Source: an uncultured Clostridia bacterium
GTDB taxonomy: Bacteria; Bacillota; Clostridia; Lachnospirales; Lachnospiraceae
Length of the DNA: 25,055 nt
Direction of reading: 5' to 3'
NCBI GenBank assembly: GCA_946611595.1
Contig: CAMODY010000008.1
Location: forward strand, 1-25,055
Positions 21,270 through 25,055 of the stretch are shown here, one piece after another. Numbering within the stretch: position 1 is the stretch's first letter; the number at the start of each line of letters is the position of its first letter. The notes below the pieces were generated by a model. The model saw only the letters and a program-made list of their open reading frames with translations, was not told the origin of the DNA and ran no database searches. The position numbers and the translations under genes are program-made.

Positions 21270-22751
21270 TTATTCCAGCTCATCACTGTATTCCGCAGCA
21301 TTCTCGCCGGCCATACGTCCGGAGTTCAGGCAGAATGCCATCGTGTTTCCTGCAAAGGTGAACGGATAGCAGTCGCCGTAGATCGCGCAGCAGTCTGTTC
21401 CTGCAGAGTAAAGTCCCGGAATTACCTGGTCATCATCGGTCTCTACTTCGAGCATATGGTTGACCTTGATTCCTCCTAATGTTCCGTATGCGCCTGCATA
21501 GAACTCTAATGCGTAGAACGGGCCCTTCTCCATCGGATACAGATAGTGACGGTCTTTCTCAAAGAGATCATCCCAGCCTGCTTCGCACATGTCATTGTAC
21601 TCTTCTACAGTCTCCATGAACTTGTCAACCGGAAGGCCGATCTTCTCTGCCAGTTCTTCGAGCGTATCCGCTTTGTGGAAGTATTTATATCCTGCCGCTT
21701 CTGCATCAGCCACTGCCTGCTCCCAGTTGTCGAACATGTCATTTCCATGTACGTGGTCAAGAAGGTCCGGTCCGCGTTTGATGTATTTCTTGATCATCTT
21801 GCTGTCCATGATGGAGATACCGACGTTCTTCGGCTGCTGCAGGATCGCATTGCCTGTGAAGGTCGAGTTCGGTGCAAGGTCTTCGTTCATGAAACGCTCG
21901 CCTCTCATGTTGACCCAGAGTCCCGGCTGGCGGAATGCGCCGTCAAAGGTCCAGACCGTCATGTTGTCCGGGCACTGGTACATCAGTTCCATCATCATGT
22001 GGGATCTTCCTGCACCCGCTTCCCATGCCATACGGATACCGTCGCCCTTCATTCCCGGGATACGGAAGGAGAAGAGGTCCTTGCCCCACTCATAACCAAA
22101 ACGCTCTTTGATCAGTTCCGGGTTGTCTCCGAATCCGCCGGTGCAGATGATGACTGCGTCTGCACGGATCTCAAAGGTCTCGTCGCCTTTCTTTGCGATT
22201 ACGCCGACTGCCTTGCCATCTTCCATGATGACTTTCTCACCGGTGGTCTCAAACATAATGTTAACGCCGAGCTCATTTGCATGCTCGGTCATCTTCTTGA
22301 TCATAGCGCCTGCGCATCTCGGACCCGGCTTTCCGCCGCCTTCCGGACGGACGCAGTGAGCAGTCGGATATGCCGTTGCATAGGCACGCTCATTCTCACC
22401 GACTGCATAGGCTGTGATCAGGTGGTCGAACTCAACCCCCATGCCCTCGAGCCATTCGATCGTGGATGCGGATTTCTCATAGTGTTTCTTAACGAGTCTT
22501 GCATCGCCATTCCAGTGGATAAAGTTCATGTGTTTTCTCCATGCCTCTGCCGGAGTCATCAGGAAGTTTGCTTCCTTCTGCTGACGGGTTCCGATTCCAA
22601 GCGGGCTCATACCCATGTTGGCTGCACCACCGGTAACATTGCTCTTCTCCAGAGTGATGACAGACTTTCCTGCTTCTGCTGCTGCAAGGGATGCTGCAAG
22701 ACCGGAAAGACCGCATGCGACTACTACAACATCAGTTTTCATGTTTTCCAT
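21270..22751 (-). CDS. FAD-dependent oxidoreductase, fumarate-reductase/flavocytochrome-like (FAD-binding 2 family)
   Basis: A 493-residue flavoprotein. ATG 22751 (MENMKTDVVVV) follows GAGGAGG with an 8-base gap, better than the upstream Met. The N-terminal dinucleotide loop reads VVACGLSGLAAS, with Ala-Cys where most relatives have Gly-Ala. EKSNVTGGAANMG, RADAVIICTGGFGDNPEL, and the C-terminal GLYSAGT and NSGRMAGENAA confirm the family. The GANRLGG segment with the fumarate-binding Arg is replaced by YGDCYPFTFAGN, so it is not a fumarate reductase; reduction or oxidation of another enone, acid or ring compound is more likely. There is no haem or signal sequence, so it is cytoplasmic and probably fed by the flavoprotein downstream. 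It follows the hydrolase gene by 42 bases. Confidence 0.8.
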   Translation of the reverse strand: MENMKTDVVVVACGLSGLAASLAAAEAGKSVITLEKSNVTGGAANMGMSPLGIGTRQQKEANFLMTPAEAWRKHMNFIHWNGDARLVKKHYEKSASTIEWLEGMGVEFDHLITAYAVGENERAYATAYPTAHCVRPEGGGKPGPRCAGAMIKKMTEHANELGVNIMFETTGEKVIMEDGKAVGVIAKKGDETFEIRADAVIICTGGFGDNPELIKERFGYEWGKDLFSFRIPGMKGDGIRMAWEAGAGRSHMMMELMYQCPDNMTVWTFDGAFRQPGLWVNMRGERFMNEDLAPNSTFTGNAILQQPKNVGISIMDSKMIKKYIKRGPDLLDHVHGNDMFDNWEQAVADAEAAGYKYFHKADTLEELAEKIGLPVDKFMETVEEYNDMCEAGWDDLFEKDRHYLYPMEKGPFYALEFYAGAYGTLGGIKVNHMLEVETDDDQVIPGLYSAGTDCCAIYGDCYPFTFAGNTMAFCLNSGRMAGENAAEYSDELE

Positions 22752-22793
22752 AAAACCTTCCTCCTCAAAAAATAATTTATGCTGTTTCAATTA

Positions 22794-23582
22794 TTACCAT
22801 TTATCTTTTTCTTCCAGATAAAGTTCCGGAAGAAATGACATTAAATTTGAATACTCTTTCTGCGCATGCGCAAACATTTTTTCACAGAATTCCATCGGGA
22901 TTGAAACACCGTCCGGAAGACATTTCCCAAGAACATTCTCTTCCTGATATCCCCATCCAATCCAAAACCGAGACTGGAAGATCACTCCGTCTTCTTCCGG
23001 ATACCATTTGTGGATCATCGTTGTTCCGGAGTTCATTCCAATTCCGCAGACAAGTCCCGCACAGTTCTCTGTTCCGATCAAATCTTCATCAATTCCCGCA
23101 TCCTGCGGTCTTACAAAACGGATCTGAACGAACTGCGGCCCAAAGCCGACATCTTCCATAATGAAATGATCTACGCCCCAGGTTTTCTCTCTGACCGGAA
23201 CGGAAAGATCTAATACTTTCGCTGCCGGATGAGCGGTTGCAAAATAATGATCTTCCGGATCCCAGATCTTATAACGAAGATCTGATCCGACTGAATGCCA
23301 GGGAAACCACCACTCGAACATTTCAGGAGTTACATGCGGCATAAACATCCGGGTGCAGATCACACCTGTACCATCTTCCATCACTCCGTATCCGTTCTGA
23401 CAAAATTCTTTATCTGCGCCTGAAATAAACTCACATCTTCGCTCAAAAGGAAGTAATTGAGACGGATCCTCCGGACCTTCCTCCATTCTTCTTAAGCCTT
23501 CAGCAGAGATTGGAGCAAGTTCGCGCTCATAATATTTAAAATACGACAAACTCTGTTCTTCTTTTGTAAGCGCAACTTTCAT
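22794..23582 (-). CDS. PhlG / phloretin-hydrolase-family C-C bond hydrolase
   Basis: A 262-residue protein with AAGGAA upstream of ATG 23582; first gene of the three-gene minus-strand operon. It matches the DAPG-hydrolase family, zinc enzymes that split a carbon-carbon bond next to a phenolic ketone (diacetylphloroglucinol by PhlG; phloretin by the Eubacterium ramulus enzyme). Visible pieces are WWFPWH, LRYKIWDPEDHYFA and VDHFIMEDVGFGPQFVQIRF, then a helix with His239-x3-Glu243. The zinc set in PhlG is two His and two Glu, the last two as H-x3-E; here I propose His113, Glu143, His239 and Glu243. Together with the FAD oxidoreductase and the flavoprotein it suggests reduction then hydrolytic cleavage of a flavonoid-like or beta-diketone substrate. 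The exact substrate is not readable. Confidence 0.78.
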   Translation of the reverse strand: MKVALTKEEQSLSYFKYYERELAPISAEGLRRMEEGPEDPSQLLPFERRCEFISGADKEFCQNGYGVMEDGTGVICTRMFMPHVTPEMFEWWFPWHSVGSDLRYKIWDPEDHYFATAHPAAKVLDLSVPVREKTWGVDHFIMEDVGFGPQFVQIRFVRPQDAGIDEDLIGTENCAGLVCGIGMNSGTTMIHKWYPEEDGVIFQSRFWIGWGYQEENVLGKCLPDGVSIPMEFCEKMFAHAQKEYSNLMSFLPELYLEEKDKW

Positions 23583-23645
23583 AAATGATTCCTTCGCTGT
23601 ATTTTTTCAATACATTATTTGATACTATAGTACCAATACTGCCGC

Positions 23646-23706
23646 TTGACAAAAAGGGGTATATTGTTGCATATTTTTATTAAATGTACGATACTTTCGA
23701 ACATTT
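23646..23706 (+). promoter_or_regulatory. Promoter and dyad of PucR regulator 3
   Basis: TTGACA (23646-23651), an 18-base spacer and CATATT (23670-23675) form a reasonable promoter for the gene at 23736. Downstream lies the inverted repeat AAATGT (23682-23687) / ACATTT (23701-23706), with the same AAATG and CATTT half-sites seen beside the other two PucR genes but with a wider gap. It lies in the divergent region with the hydrolase operon. Confidence 0.5.
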
Positions 23707-23735
23707 TGCCCGCTGTTAACTAAAGGAGAAAAGAA

Positions 23736-25055
23736 ATGCAATTCAGTCTCTGGATGGTGGAGGAGACGCTCCAGCCATATCGGATAAGGCGTCACATTCA
23801 GGAAGAAGTACCGCGTACAATAGAAAATATAAGACTTTATGCCAAAAACACGGAACGCAGGTCTGACACGCTGTACGTGGAGACAAGTGATATCTTTTTC
23901 GAAAACGGAAAGGATACGGTCATCTGTCTCCATGGTTCAAATTATCTGGAGATCGAAACCGCCTCTGTCAACCTTGTCTTTAATCAGATCCTGCAGTTTT
24001 TTGAAGAAACGCAAAACTGGGAAACTGCTTTGACCGAGATGATCACTTCAGGATGTTTACTCAAAGATGTTCTGAATCATTTTCAGAACGTTCTCCCTCT
24101 GCCCCTGATGGTTCTGGACCATGGTCAGGTCATGCTTGCAAGTTCTGAAAAGTATGGAATTGACAGCATTGACGAAGACTGGAATCTGGCGCTTCAAACC
24201 GGAAGCTTTCACATGGAGAAACTGGAATCATATAACAAACAGTATTACGACCGTATCCAATACAAGCATCATTATGTGATCCCGGCGGATCCGTTCCCAT
24301 ACTCCAGTTTTAACCACAATATTTATATTGAAAGCGAATTCGTGGGATTTATCTCTATGATATTATTGAGTGAACTCAAAGAAGTGCATCGCGACTGGTT
24401 TGATATTGCCTGCCATGCCATCCTGAACTGGATCAGTCTTTATATGCGGCAAAACGAGATCGTTATGCGGCAGGAAGCATTTACGGAATTGTTAGAAGGG
24501 CGCAAAGAACATCTGAAGAGCTTTTCTGACGCAATGTCAACGGCAGGATGGCAGCGGAAGACTTCCATGAGAATTCTGGTTGTCAGCTGCATTTCCGATA
24601 TTCTGAATATGAATCTGCATATTGCAAGAATGGTCAGTCGGAACACCGCCTCTGTTTATGCGATCGACCACCAGAAGGAAATCGTTATGATCCTGAAAGA
24701 AGAACTCCTTTCCTCGGAAGAATTCAAATCCGGCATCCTTCAGATTTTGGAAAAGAGCGGATACTATGGCGGCCTCAGTGATCCCTTCACAGATTTTGAT
24801 AATCTGGATTACTATTACCGCCAGGCATGCATTGCCCTTTCAAGCGGTGACTCCTATCCCGGAAAGATCTATTCGATCCGGGACCATATGCTGCCCTATA
24901 TTTTTGAACTTCTGAGTTCTTCAACAGATATGTCGCTGAAGCACCCGGCGCTGGAAATCCTTCAGGCATATGACAGGCAGCATCATTCCGGCCTGTATCA
25001 TGTACTCGACATCTATTTACAGACGAACTGCAGCCAGACCGAGACTGCAAAAAAA
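23736..25055 (+). CDS. PucR/CdaR-type transcriptional regulator 3, cut by the right edge
   Basis: The frame is open from ATG 23736 (behind AAAGGAG) through the last base, giving 440 residues. It aligns over its length with the regulators at 1319 and 14252: an N-terminal sensing half with ETQNWETALTEMITSGCLLKDV (the Trp-Glu and Gly-Cys block), the VMLASSEKYGID and YVIPADPFPY segments, and the late HPALEILQAYDRQHHSGLYHVLDIYLQTNCSQTETAK. That is the start of the PucR helix-turn-helix; the recognition helix falls outside the window. It is divergent from the hydrolase / FAD oxidoreductase / flavoprotein operon, its likely target, with 153 bases between the starts. Confidence 0.85.
   Translation, partial: MQFSLWMVEETLQPYRIRRHIQEEVPRTIENIRLYAKNTERRSDTLYVETSDIFFENGKDTVICLHGSNYLEIETASVNLVFNQILQFFEETQNWETALTEMITSGCLLKDVLNHFQNVLPLPLMVLDHGQVMLASSEKYGIDSIDEDWNLALQTGSFHMEKLESYNKQYYDRIQYKHHYVIPADPFPYSSFNHNIYIESEFVGFISMILLSELKEVHRDWFDIACHAILNWISLYMRQNEIVMRQEAFTELLEGRKEHLKSFSDAMSTAGWQRKTSMRILVVSCISDILNMNLHIARMVSRNTASVYAIDHQKEIVMILKEELLSSEEFKSGILQILEKSGYYGGLSDPFTDFDNLDYYYRQACIALSSGDSYPGKIYSIRDHMLPYIFELLSSSTDMSLKHPALEILQAYDRQHHSGLYHVLDIYLQTNCSQTETAKK

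Noticed and set aside
21546..22775. Long plus-strand open frame of 409 codons, and similar long antisense frames at 9203-9847, 12579-13214 and 17141-18007
   Set aside because: They lie exactly opposite well-supported coding genes, have Cys/His-rich unnatural composition, no ribosome sites and no family similarity. They are shadows of codon use on the other strand.

Overview
The window reads as a chromosomal accessory region of an anaerobic Clostridia-type Firmicute, probably a gut or rumen Lachnospiraceae. The reasons are strong GGAGG-type ribosome sites, an AT-leaning moderate base composition, a Y-family polymerase followed by a YolD-like gene, PucR/CdaR-type regulators, and a PhlG/phloretin-hydrolase-type enzyme. 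The species assignment is an inference. I saw no rRNA, tRNA, CRISPR array or insertion sequence.

Layout. 1-1240: the 3' end of an error-prone Y-family polymerase gene and an overlapping YolD-like gene, ordinary chromosomal content. 1319-18622: the core of the window. It holds five intact copies (3052, 6277, 8831, 12498, 17060) of a roughly 510-520 residue protein related to the L-fucose/L-arabinose isomerase fold. Each is followed at once by a small 137-151 residue partner gene (4598, 5816, 8333, 12069, 16621). A sixth pair survives as a fused, truncated pseudogene (5069-5706). Interleaved are two PucR regulators, two LysR regulators, a LysR fragment, a SufE-like sulfur acceptor (11549) and, upstream of pair 2, a cobalamin riboswitch with its own terminator. 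18879-20096: a SufS-type cysteine desulfurase, divergent from pair 5. 20214-23582: a minus-strand operon of a PhlG-like C-C hydrolase, an FAD oxidoreductase and an iron-sulfur flavoprotein, divergent from a third PucR-type regulator that runs off the right edge (23736-25055).

How it may work. All five large proteins keep seven invariant cysteines, including C-x6-C-x3-C-x12-C-x14-C-E, next to the isomerase metal-site Glu. The position that should hold the metal-binding Asp is Asn in four and Glu in one. The small partners share a Cys-(Gly/Asp) motif followed by a helix that weakly resembles part of an acyl carrier protein. With SufS and SufE embedded in the locus, I infer a multi-paralogue two-component enzyme family that may carry a metal, Fe-S or persulfide cofactor, with each pair under its own ligand-responsive control. 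The substrate is unknown and this is not a conventional fucose isomerase set. The right-hand operon looks like a catabolic module for a polyphenol or beta-diketone-type compound, which makes plant-derived aromatics a reasonable guess for the ecological setting.
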